Source: Nitrospira sp.
Lineage (GTDB): Bacteria > Nitrospirota > Nitrospiria > Nitrospirales > Nitrospiraceae
Direction: 5' to 3'
Assembly: GCA_029194665.1 (NCBI GenBank)
Contig: JARFXO010000002.1
Span: 248,001-312,000 of the forward strand
Length of the DNA stretch: 64,000 nucleotides
This document shows, piece by piece, positions 18,500 through 26,264 of the stretch. Below the pieces are notes generated by a model, which made no database searches, was not told the origin of the DNA, and saw only the letters and a list, made by a program, of their open reading frames with translations. The position numbers and the translations under genes are program-made. Positions within the stretch are counted from its first letter, which is position 1, and every line of letters begins with the position of its first letter.

Positions 18500-20443
18500 A
18501 TGCCACGAATGGCGAGACGGTGGGTAACTGCCATGGGATGCCTGCTCCTGACGACTGTATGTGTTTCAGGATGTGGCCGCCAGGATACGGAGGGGTCCTA
18601 CAGCGATGCGGCTGCTCCCTATGCGCAACCCGCCCCCCTGGTATCTCGTGATTCGGGAGGACCTCCATGGGTTGTTGATCCGACCGAATCAGGGACGAAC
18701 CTCCCGCCGATTGGACGATCCCTGTTTGATTTCCTTATTACAAAGAACGTGAGCGGGAAAAAGGTCTACGATATCCCCTTTCCATTTCCCGCCCTGGCAG
18801 ATCGAATCGAATCGCAACTCCACTCCGAACGTACAACGACGGCCCTTAAGCGATTGCTGATTCCCGTCAATCGCTCGCTGCAACGACGAGCCGGCGACGG
18901 AGCGTACTTTACCTATCCGCGAGCCGTGCTCGCCGTCGATACAGAAGCGGATTCGGCTTTGGGTCCATCCGGCATGCATCTCAAAGATCGGCTCTTCATC
19001 GGGTATCACGAAAAGACCGCCGTATTGGAGATCATCAGTTATAACGAGGCAGCGGCACGGTTCGAGTTCCAGATTGTCGATGACTATCGTGCCGGTGGAA
19101 CGCCGACCGTGCGGTACGCCAATCGTGTGCTCTGCACCGCCTGTCATCAAAATCAGAGCCCCATCTTTTCCCGCCCCATGTGGGACGAAACCAACGTGAA
19201 TCCAAAAATCGCCGCCCTGCTTGTCCATCAACGTCGCCCGTACCACGGCTTTCCCATTCGACAAGGAGTGGGAGTGCTTCAAGCCTTCGATGATGCCACT
19301 GATCGAGCCAATGAGATTTCGCTGGTCCAGCTGCTCTGGCGTGAGGGATGTGAACAGGCCGGTCAACCGGAGCAGTCGATCAGCTGTCGAGCCGAACTGA
19401 TCGAGTGGGTGCTCCGATATGCGCTGTCGAAAAGCTTGCCCCAGGATTGGCGGACAGGCGAGGCCCCTGTCGAGCCACCCTCCTTTCTTGCCGCATGGCG
19501 TGCACGCTGGCCGCATGGATTGGCCATTCCCAATCCTGATATTCCCAATCGCAATCCCTTTCGCTATGTCGCGGTGAGTGAGTTCCCCGGTCTCAGTGAG
19601 GTGGAAGCGACTGCTCTTGAGGGAAGAGAACCACGGTCCCTGTTTCGGGGACCGCACGAACCGACGTTGCCTCGCGAACCGCTTGAGGTATGGACCGTCC
19701 CTGATACTCCACAGACACTCGAGCGAGTACTGGCCGCCTGTGCGCAGTTCTTCAGCAAAGCTGATCTCCATCGACTGAACCGCATGGTGCATCGACAGCC
19801 TGAACGGCTCGGACAGATGGTACGTACCGTGGCACAAGAGACCTTGATGGGCCGAACCGATGCATTCGCTAAGCAGCCGTTCCGCCGTGTGACATTTTTG
19901 GCTGCGCTTGATCGGCAATTGGGGGCCACCGTAACCCCTCGTTGCTGTCTGGATGACCGCGGTATGCCGCCGCCGGTGGATGACGAGGTGGCCTCCCATC
20001 ACTCAACAGGTGCAGCGCAGGAGGCCTCGCTGACCGGCGAACACAACCTGTTACACAGGTACTGTGGTGCTTGTCATCATGGAACGGACGGCTTCCCCCC
20101 GAACTTTCTGCATGGGTCTCCTACCAAGGTCGAGGCCAATTTAACGCAATGTGCCGATCGGATCTTCGTGCGGTTAAGCATGTGGGACATTGCCGCCCCC
20201 GAACAGCTGGAAGCGCCGATGCCGCCGGCCATGCATGTGTTGCATCACCGAATCAGTCTGGACGAGTGGAAACGTCATCCTGATTTGCAGGCGCTTCGTA
20301 AGGCAGCAGTGGTTGCGATTCAGCAAAAACGTGGCGTAACATTCCTCCTGGAAAACTTGCTTCGGCAGGACTATGACACCCTACCCGCTTGCTTACCATC
20401 GAGTCCTGAGCCGACTGAAGCCATGGGAGCGCATCATGGATAG
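18500..20443 (+). CDS. Diheme cytochrome c lipoprotein
   Basis: The ATG at 18500 (or 18509) gives a lipoprotein signal with the lipobox VSGC (LLLTTVCVSGC), so the ~640-residue mature protein should be membrane-anchored on the periplasmic or outer-membrane side. Haem-binding motifs are CTACH at residue 212 (VLCTACHQNQSPIFSRPMW) and CGACH at residue 522 (YCGACHHGTDGFPPNFLHG). The frame is open further upstream, but that part overlaps the preceding gene in another frame and is unlikely to be translated. It is the third gene of the peroxidase operon. The enzyme family is not recognised; the context suggests an electron-transfer partner. Confidence 0.85.
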   Translation: MPRMARRWVTAMGCLLLTTVCVSGCGRQDTEGSYSDAAAPYAQPAPLVSRDSGGPPWVVDPTESGTNLPPIGRSLFDFLITKNVSGKKVYDIPFPFPALADRIESQLHSERTTTALKRLLIPVNRSLQRRAGDGAYFTYPRAVLAVDTEADSALGPSGMHLKDRLFIGYHEKTAVLEIISYNEAAARFEFQIVDDYRAGGTPTVRYANRVLCTACHQNQSPIFSRPMWDETNVNPKIAALLVHQRRPYHGFPIRQGVGVLQAFDDATDRANEISLVQLLWREGCEQAGQPEQSISCRAELIEWVLRYALSKSLPQDWRTGEAPVEPPSFLAAWRARWPHGLAIPNPDIPNRNPFRYVAVSEFPGLSEVEATALEGREPRSLFRGPHEPTLPREPLEVWTVPDTPQTLERVLAACAQFFSKADLHRLNRMVHRQPERLGQMVRTVAQETLMGRTDAFAKQPFRRVTFLAALDRQLGATVTPRCCLDDRGMPPPVDDEVASHHSTGAAQEASLTGEHNLLHRYCGACHHGTDGFPPNFLHGSPTKVEANLTQCADRIFVRLSMWDIAAPEQLEAPMPPAMHVLHHRISLDEWKRHPDLQALRKAAVVAIQQKRGVTFLLENLLRQDYDTLPACLPSSPEPTEAMGAHHG

Positions 20444-20467
20444 CTCGATGGCCAAAAGTGCCACGAG

Positions 20468-21769
20468 ATGGGTGCTGCCCTGACTCCTCAATCCCAATTC
20501 ATGCTGGTGGCACAGGTCACGCCAGGCCGGGAACACGGTCTGCGGGAACTGCTGAAGACGATGAATTCCAAGCCGGGTATGGCCGACCCGACGAACGCGG
20601 TCTTGCCATTCGGGCAGTTCGAACGTCTGCATTTTGCGCGGCTGGTGGTGCTGGACGATCCCACGCTCGGCGACATCGGTATCCCACGCCCAAGCCTGCC
20701 TGTCTACCTTGCGTTTATCGGCAGCTGTGACGGATCCGCAGGCGAGTGCATCGCGGATCTGGCACGGCGCGCAGCTACGGGCCTGCGCCGAATCTTTATG
20801 CATTGCGACGGCTTCAACGCGGATGATGATCTACTACCCTGGATGCAAGCGCATCAACATCGACTCGCTGCCAACTACATCAACTGGGTCGGTCGCACGG
20901 TACGGCAAGTCAAGGAGGAAAGCGCGCTACAACGTGCTCTCGCCGCGAGAGTGCCGCGCGCGCCGCTCGCATCGGCCAGGCAAGCGCAGCAACTCCGGCG
21001 CGAGTTGATCGACTTCGTCGATGCTGAAGTCAGCGCCGGAAGGCTTGGCATGACGCCGCGGGAGCCGACCCCACTGCGCTGGCAACTCGCAAAGCTCCTC
21101 CATCTCGTTGCGATTCCCCTGGCGGGCCTAATCCTATTACCGTTTCTGATTGTCCTGTCGCCGCTCTTGATCGTCATCTTGCGCACGAAAGAGAGCACCG
21201 ATGCCGAAATCTTCCCGCCCCCGGACGGCGCGGCGCTGCTGGAATTGCAACAGCTGGAAGACTACGACGTGACCAACCAGTACACGGCATTCGGCTCGGT
21301 CAAGCCGGGACTGTTTCGCCGCTGGCTCGTGACGGTGGTGTTGGTGCTGATCGACTATACCTGTCGCCATGTCTTCACGCGCGGTTTTCTCGCACGCGTG
21401 CAGACGATTCACTTTGCGTTCTGGGCCTTTCTCGATGACAAGCGCCGGCTCGTCTTCACCAGCAACTATGACGGCGGCCACGAGGCCTACATGGACGACT
21501 TCATCAACAAGGTGGCGTGGGGCCTGAATCTCGCTTTTAGCCACGGCGTGGGCTGGCCACGCACTCGTTGGCTGGTCGCGCGCGGCGCACGCATTGAAAA
21601 CAAGTTCAAGAACTACCAGCGGCGTCATCAGTTGCCGACAGAGGTCTGGTACAGGGCCTACCCAGGCCTGGCCTTGGTCGACCTCAAGCGAAATCAACGC
21701 ATCAGGGAAGGGCTGGAGCTCGCGAGCGTGAGTGACGCGCAGGCTCAGGCCTGGTTACAGCTGCTATGA
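20468..21769 (+). CDS. Membrane protein of unknown function, partner of DyP peroxidase
   Basis: 433 residues. The N-terminal ~190 residues are soluble (FMLVAQVTPGREHGLRELL and LHFARLVVLDD resemble a ferredoxin-like alpha/beta strand-helix unit). A hydrophobic hairpin or pair follows near 208-237 (LHLVAIPLAGLILLPFLIV and a second stretch to VIL). A second conserved half contains VQTIHFAFWAFLDDKRRLVF and NYDGGHEAYMDDFINKV. I cannot name the family. The stop overlaps the start of the DyP peroxidase (ATGA), so the two are translationally coupled, and the protein may tether the peroxidase to the membrane. The start is uncertain; ATG 20501 is an alternative. Confidence 0.75.
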   Translation: MGAALTPQSQFMLVAQVTPGREHGLRELLKTMNSKPGMADPTNAVLPFGQFERLHFARLVVLDDPTLGDIGIPRPSLPVYLAFIGSCDGSAGECIADLARRAATGLRRIFMHCDGFNADDDLLPWMQAHQHRLAANYINWVGRTVRQVKEESALQRALAARVPRAPLASARQAQQLRRELIDFVDAEVSAGRLGMTPREPTPLRWQLAKLLHLVAIPLAGLILLPFLIVLSPLLIVILRTKESTDAEIFPPPDGAALLELQQLEDYDVTNQYTAFGSVKPGLFRRWLVTVVLVLIDYTCRHVFTRGFLARVQTIHFAFWAFLDDKRRLVFTSNYDGGHEAYMDDFINKVAWGLNLAFSHGVGWPRTRWLVARGARIENKFKNYQRRHQLPTEVWYRAYPGLALVDLKRNQRIREGLELASVSDAQAQAWLQLL

Positions 21770-23289
21770 GCACAAACCTGAGTCAGGACCGGTCGGTGGA
21801 ACTGGACGACGTGCAGGGCCTGGTGCGGTTCGGGTACAAGCACTTGACGGAAGCTTGTTTTCTCCTACTGCGCGTCAAGGATCCGGCCGCTGCGCGCGCG
21901 TGGCTGTCGCAGGCGCCGGTCACGAGCGCCGTCAAGGCCGATCCACTGCCCGAGACTGCGCTCCACATCGCATTCACGAGCGAGGGCCTGTGTGCATTGG
22001 AGGTCGCCCCCGACCTGCTCGCGCAGTTTTCAGCCGAATTTGTCGCCGGCATGGCGAGTGACGCCGCGCGCGCGCGCCGTCTAGGAGATATCGGCGCCAA
22101 TGAGCCAAGCGGTTGGAAATGGGGCACCGGCGAGCGGGTGCCGCACGTCGCCGTGCTTCTGTATGCCCGTTCCGGGCGACTGGCGGCATGGGAACAGGAG
22201 ATCGAAGCGCAATGCGGAGCCGGATTCGTGCGCATCGAACGCCTGTCGACATCCGATTTACATGGCATGGAGCCGTTTGGATTCGTCGACGGCATTTCGC
22301 AACCGCAAATCGATTGGGAGCGAACGCGGCCGGTGCGCGACCAGGACCAGCTCGAGTACAGCAACGTGAATTGTCTCGGCGAGTTCCTGCTCGGCTATCC
22401 CAACGAATACGGGCTCTACACGCCGCGTCCGCTGCTTACCCCACAGCGTGACCCCGATGCTCTGCTGCCGAGAGCCGAAGACGCGCCGGACCAAGCCGAC
22501 CTCGGACGCAACGGCTGCTATCTCGTGTTGCGCCAACTTCACCAGGACGTGCAAGCCTTCTGGAGCGAACTGGACCGGCAAGCAGCAGGCAATACGGACC
22601 TGCGCGAGCGACTTGCCGAGGCGATGGTTGGCCGAAAGAAAAATGGCGAACCTTTGGTAGCGCCGCACGAGGACTCAGTCGCCGGCAACTCTCCCGCCCA
22701 GCAATCAAGACTGAACGACTTCACGTACGAAGCCGATCCACGAGGGCTGCGCTGCCCGTTGGGCGCGCACATCCGACGCATGAATCCGCGCAATGCGGAT
22801 TTGCCACCCGGTCCTCCGGGAATCCTCTCGCGTCTGTGGCGCATGTTAGGATTCAACACAGCGGCACGACATCAAGATCTGGTCGCATCGACACGCTTTC
22901 ATCGCCTGCTTCGCCGTGGACGAACATTCGGTGCAGGTGTGGCGCCTGCGTTGTCCGCGACGCAATCCTCGCCCGGCACGGAGACCGGGCTCCATTTCAT
23001 CTGCCTTGTGGCCAATATCAAGCGGCAGTTCGAGTTTGTGCAAAGCGCGTGGGTGATGGGGAGTAAATTTGCCGGTCTCCACGGCGAAAGCGATCCGTTG
23101 CTCGGCAACCGATTGCCGGACCCCGGAGAGTTTTCCACGGACGGATTCTCGATTCCGCAAGCCGATGGTCCGGATCGACGGCTGACCGGCCTGCCGCAGT
23201 TCGTCACCGTTGTGGGCGGCGCCTATTTTTTTCTGCCCGGTATTTGCGCCTTGCGTTACCTCGCAACGCCACACTCAGAGGGGTCGTGA
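21766..23289 (+). CDS. DyP-type heme peroxidase
   Basis: A 507-residue dye-decolorising-type peroxidase. The signature GFVDGISQP holds the distal Asp175; the proximal haem ligand is His335 in CPLGAHIRRMNP; the distal arginine lies in the RFHRLLRRGRTFG region; and the C-terminal half has FICLVANIKRQFEFVQ. Length and sequence fit the longer class found in fungi and some bacteria. There is no signal peptide, so it should act in the cytoplasm or attached to the upstream membrane protein. It is coupled to the gene before it (ATGA) and to the catalase-like gene after it (TGATG). The substrate is unknown; hydrogen peroxide is the expected oxidant. Confidence 0.93.
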   Translation: MSTNLSQDRSVELDDVQGLVRFGYKHLTEACFLLLRVKDPAAARAWLSQAPVTSAVKADPLPETALHIAFTSEGLCALEVAPDLLAQFSAEFVAGMASDAARARRLGDIGANEPSGWKWGTGERVPHVAVLLYARSGRLAAWEQEIEAQCGAGFVRIERLSTSDLHGMEPFGFVDGISQPQIDWERTRPVRDQDQLEYSNVNCLGEFLLGYPNEYGLYTPRPLLTPQRDPDALLPRAEDAPDQADLGRNGCYLVLRQLHQDVQAFWSELDRQAAGNTDLRERLAEAMVGRKKNGEPLVAPHEDSVAGNSPAQQSRLNDFTYEADPRGLRCPLGAHIRRMNPRNADLPPGPPGILSRLWRMLGFNTAARHQDLVASTRFHRLLRRGRTFGAGVAPALSATQSSPGTETGLHFICLVANIKRQFEFVQSAWVMGSKFAGLHGESDPLLGNRLPDPGEFSTDGFSIPQADGPDRRLTGLPQFVTVVGGAYFFLPGICALRYLATPHSEGS

Positions 23290-24527
23290 TGCAACGGAAC
23301 GTGTTGGGCTCCATGACGAGCCGCCCGGTGCCGCCTGCCGATACCGGTTCGGCAGTCCTGAATTGGATCAGTGATACATCACTGCGGCTGGTGCAACTGC
23401 AGCGACGCATCGACCCCTGGATGCGTCCGCCCTTCGACGCGGTGCTGCGCGACCCGGTCGCGCGCCTGACCACCACGCTGATCAACTTGCTCCGGCCGAA
23501 CGAAAGACTGAAGATCGCCGAGGAACGGGTGCAACCGGACGAAGAGGCCTCGCTCCAATCGATCATCGATAGCTTCCAGAAGCAGATGCGCGGGCTGTGG
23601 AAGCCGGGCGGATTCGAACGAGGCGGAAATACCAAGACCCACGGCATCGTGCGCGCGGAGTTCATCGTCCACGAAGGCCTGCCGCCGCAGTTCCGACATG
23701 GTATCTACGCGAACCCAAAAACCTATCGCGCATGGGTCCGCTTTTCCGGACCTGGCCCCTACGTGACGCCGGACATCGACGATGTGGGGTTCATGAGCAT
23801 CAGCATCAAGCTGATGGGAGTTCCCGGTCCCAAATTGATGGACGAAGAGAAATTCACGCAGGACATGTTCGGCGTATCCACGCCGACCTTTGTCACGCCG
23901 GACACGCGCGCGAACGCTCAGTTGCAGCTTGAGAGCCTGAAGAATGCGCAGATGTACTACTTTTTCAATCTTCGCCGTCCCCACCTATTGGACTTCATCA
24001 TGCAGGGCCTGTGGATCAAGACGCAGAGCAGTCCGTTCGAGGCGCCGTACTTCAGTTGTGTGCCCTATCTGTTGGGTGAAGGGCAGGCGATGCAATATTC
24101 GGTGTGGCCGAAATCAAACCAGAAAACCCCGATCCCACGCCTTCCGCTGCGGCCGCCGGATGACTACCTGCGTCAAGCCATGGTCGCCGCGCTCAATCAG
24201 CACGATGTCGAGCTGGACATTCGCCTGCAGTTGCAGACCGATCCTCATCTGATGCCGCTCGAAAACAATGCGGTGCTCTGGCCGGAGCGACTGTCGCCCC
24301 GCGTCTCGGTGGCCACCTTGCGCATCCCACAGCAGAAGTTCGACTCACCGGCGCAGATCGCCTTCGCGCGACGCCTATCCTACAATCCGTGGCACTGCAT
24401 CGCCGAGCACCGCCCGCTCGGCAATCAAAGCCGGGCGCGGCGCCGCATGTATTTCGAGTTATCGAAGTTGCGACACGACATGAACGCTGTGCCGCACTAC
24501 GAGCCGACTGGGGATGAAACGTTTTGA
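23289..24527 (+). CDS. Catalase-fold heme protein (y4iL-like)
   Basis: The ATG at 23289 overlaps the DyP stop (TGATG) and gives 412 residues. The sequence shows the catalase-like core: KTHGIVRAEFIVHEGLPP with the distal His, then FRHGIYANPKTYRAWVRFSG, VGFMSISIKLMGVPG, and the C-terminal LSYNPWHCIAEHRPLGNQSR carrying the likely proximal tyrosine. This is the pattern of the small catalase-related proteins typified by rhizobial y4iL, whose reaction is not established; relatives include allene oxide synthase-like enzymes. It ends the six-gene operon. Its last ~90 coding bases are duplicated at 25750-25838 beyond a MazEF pair. No signal peptide is seen. Confidence 0.85.
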   Translation: MQRNVLGSMTSRPVPPADTGSAVLNWISDTSLRLVQLQRRIDPWMRPPFDAVLRDPVARLTTTLINLLRPNERLKIAEERVQPDEEASLQSIIDSFQKQMRGLWKPGGFERGGNTKTHGIVRAEFIVHEGLPPQFRHGIYANPKTYRAWVRFSGPGPYVTPDIDDVGFMSISIKLMGVPGPKLMDEEKFTQDMFGVSTPTFVTPDTRANAQLQLESLKNAQMYYFFNLRRPHLLDFIMQGLWIKTQSSPFEAPYFSCVPYLLGEGQAMQYSVWPKSNQKTPIPRLPLRPPDDYLRQAMVAALNQHDVELDIRLQLQTDPHLMPLENNAVLWPERLSPRVSVATLRIPQQKFDSPAQIAFARRLSYNPWHCIAEHRPLGNQSRARRRMYFELSKLRHDMNAVPHYEPTGDETF

Positions 24528-24820
24528 TGAGCCCACATTGTTCATGACAGTTCCTGACGTTCCACCCGTTGTATCGGAGGAGCAACGGGTTCCCGAAGAC
24601 GCCAAGCGGGACGGGCAAGCGAAGCTTGGGGACTGACACCCTTCCCCGCGTCTCCGCGTGGTGTCTGTCCCCTTCCGAACGAACACTTGGGAGCGAGAAT
24701 TTCGCAGCCAAGGTTGTCGCAGCGGCGAATCCACAATTGCAGCAAAAGTGTTCATGAATGATGTGGGCTGGGACTGCCCTACGCGACAGTGAGCCGAATA
24801 GGCCTTGATGCAAGAGACAG
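24439..24820. repeat. Long direct repeat, copy A
   Basis: About 382 bp comprising the last ~90 bp of the catalase-like gene and ~290 bp downstream. It is matched at 25750-26138 with only scattered substitutions and a 5-base insertion in the second copy. The two copies flank the MazEF-like pair. Confidence 0.95.
24530..24769. mobile_element. MITE-like palindromic element, copy A
   Basis: A 240-bp non-coding unit bounded by inverted ends AGCCCACATTGTTCATGA and TCATGAATGATGTGGGCT. It begins two bases after the catalase-like stop codon. Internal hairpins are visible: CCCGTTG with CAACGGG, and GGGGACTGACACC with GGTGTCTGTCCCC. It encodes no transposase and resembles a REP/MITE-type element. The same end motif lies just after the ilvE stop (61157-61174). 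Confidence 0.6.
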
Positions 24821-24880
24821 GACCTTGCTTCTCGCGGCGGGCGAAGAAAGACTCCGCGGTGACCAAACTGCAGAAGCTAG

Positions 24881-24933
24881 GTTAGCATGCGAGCAACGCG
24901 ATAACCCAGGCCGCTGCAGCGGCTTGTTCGACG
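24881..24933 (-). other. Degenerate attC-like sequence after MazF
   Basis: Downstream of the toxin stop the minus strand reads GAACAAGCCGCTGCAGCGGC, sharing GAACAAGCSGCTGCA with the site after ParE at 2222-2236. The 14-bp palindrome GCCGCTGCAGCGGC is perfect. The second half expected of an attC is not clear, so this may be a decayed or partial site. Confidence 0.4.
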
Positions 24934-24939
24934 GCAAAC

Positions 24940-25284
24940 TCAACGACCGAGCACGACATCGATTCCGAAGAGCACCAGATCCAGCTTCGCCTTCGACAAC
25001 TTGCCGATCCGGTCGGTGAGGGAAGATTTGTCCAACGTGACGAGCTGCGAGACGTTGGCAACAGAGTCTTGGGACAATCCCGTCACCTTTGAGGCGAGGA
25101 GCACATTGCCCGGGGCTTCTGCCCAGCGAAGATCGCTGGGCAGCGGTACGCAAACGACCGTGGAGATTTGACTTCGATTGAAGGCCTCACCTTGCACAAC
25201 GACGACTGGGCGCCGGAACCCAGGTTCCGAGCCCGAGGGCTCAGGCAAGTCCGCCCACCAGACCTCCCCCTGCGAGATCACCAT
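24940..25284 (-). CDS. MazF-family toxin (mRNA interferase)
   Basis: A 114-residue protein with the MazF/PemK pattern: QGEVWWADLPEP at the start, GFRRPVVVVQGEAFNRS, a STVVCVPLPSDLRW strand and a C-terminal KLDLVLFGIDVVLG helix. Family members cleave mRNA at short motifs to halt growth. The ATG overlaps the antitoxin stop by several bases, so the pair is coupled. It lies between two long direct repeats and is followed by an attC-like half-site, suggesting arrival as a cassette. Confidence 0.9.
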   Translation of the reverse strand: MVISQGEVWWADLPEPSGSEPGFRRPVVVVQGEAFNRSQISTVVCVPLPSDLRWAEAPGNVLLASKVTGLSQDSVANVSQLVTLDKSSLTDRIGKLSKAKLDLVLFGIDVVLGR

Positions 25285-25514
25285 TGCAAACGCCGAAGCG
25301 TTCGCCGCGCCGCCGCTTGAGCGAAGTCGTTATCCGCCGGCGGGCCGTCTCCGCAGACCCGGTCGAGCGTCTCCGTGATCTGATCTGCGGCATGTCGGGC
25401 CACGTACTCCCTCAGCGCGCGGCTATAGAGCTGGCTGCGAGACTTCTTGAGCACTCGGGCCAATCGTTCGGCATCAGCGAACACATCGTCCGGGATGGAG
25501 ATGGCTGTTTTCAT
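25278..25514 (-). CDS. Ribbon-helix-helix antitoxin of MazF pair
   Basis: A 78-residue antitoxin beginning MKTAISIPDDVFADAERLAR, a typical CopG/MazE-like ribbon-helix-helix DNA-binding N-terminus, followed by SRSQLYSRALREYVARH and a C-terminal toxin-binding tail (DNDFAQAAARRTLRRLQW). It would autoregulate its promoter and neutralise MazF. I chose ATG 25514 over the upstream alternative at 25532 because it gives the canonical RHH start and because a -10 box lies only six bases upstream, implying a leaderless transcript. Confidence 0.85.
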   Translation of the reverse strand: MKTAISIPDDVFADAERLARVLKKSRSQLYSRALREYVARHAADQITETLDRVCGDGPPADNDFAQAAARRTLRRLQW

Positions 25515-25520
25515 ACCCGA

Positions 25521-25549
25521 AGTATAACCCAATCATGACAACCCCGCAA
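25521..25549 (-). promoter_or_regulatory. Probable leaderless promoter of the MazEF pair
   Basis: On the minus strand TTGCGG (25549-25544) and TATACT (25526-25521) are spaced by 17 bases. The -10 box ends six bases before the antitoxin ATG, so transcription should begin at or next to the start codon. No Shine-Dalgarno sequence is visible. Confidence 0.5.
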
Positions 25550-25749
25550 CGCTGCTTGACCGAGCGTCATATCGTCCTTGGCCGGGAGGAACTGGCAGGA
25601 CCATGGAGAAGCAGGCCAGGGCCGATGGGAGGTGTGAGTTCGGCGGCCGGCGTTACCTCTTCAGCCAGGAGGAACTCGCATGTCTTATGGAGGGAAGAGG
25701 CTGATAAGCCATGGGTGCAAGATCAAGAACTGACCCCGTCTTCCGGGTG

Positions 25750-26138
25750 GGCGCCGCATGTATTTCCAGTTATCGAAGTTGCGACACGACATGAACGCTG
25801 AGCCGCACTACGAGCCGACTGGGGATGAAACGTTTTGATGAGCCCACATTGTTCATGACGGTTCGTGACGTTCCACCCGTTGTATCGGAGGAGCAACGGG
25901 TTCCCGAAGACGCCAAGCGGGACGGGCAAGCGAAGCTTGGGGACTGACACCCTTCTCCGCGTCTCCGCGTGGTGTCTGTCCCCTTCCGAACGAACACTTG
26001 GGAGCGAGAATTTCGCAGCCAAGGTTGTCGCAGCGGCGAATCCACAATTGCAGGAGAAGTGTTCATGAATGATGTGGGCTAGGACTGCCCTACGCGACAG
26101 TGAGCCGAATAGCAAATAGGCCTTGATGTAAGAAACAC
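25750..26138. repeat. Long direct repeat, copy B
   Basis: Second copy of the repeat at 24439-24820. It contains a detached copy of the end of the catalase-like gene (to the same TGA near 25838) followed by the palindromic element. Differences include an AGCAA/CAAAT-type insertion near 26112. Immediately left of it, TGCAAGATCAAGAACTGACC resembles REP sequences linked to RAYT transposases. Confidence 0.95.
25841..26080. mobile_element. MITE-like palindromic element, copy B
   Basis: Same 240-bp unit as at 24530-24769, with the ends AGCCCACATTGTTCATGA and TCATGAATGATGTGGGCT conserved. It is part of the larger direct repeat, so it was probably copied with it rather than transposed independently. 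Confidence 0.6.
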
Positions 26139-26264
26139 AACCTGACCCTATCTAGCTATCTTCGGAATTGACGGTGATGAAGACAAAGGTATCCAACCGC
26201 TTAACATCCGCCATCTGTTTACCTATAAGTAATTCTCTGTTCCCTTGACCAGCCAAATTATAGT

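Noticed and set aside
18689..20002. 437-codon minus-strand frame opposite the diheme lipoprotein gene
   Set aside because: The plus strand encodes CxxCH motifs and a lipoprotein signal; the antisense frame is a high-GC artefact.
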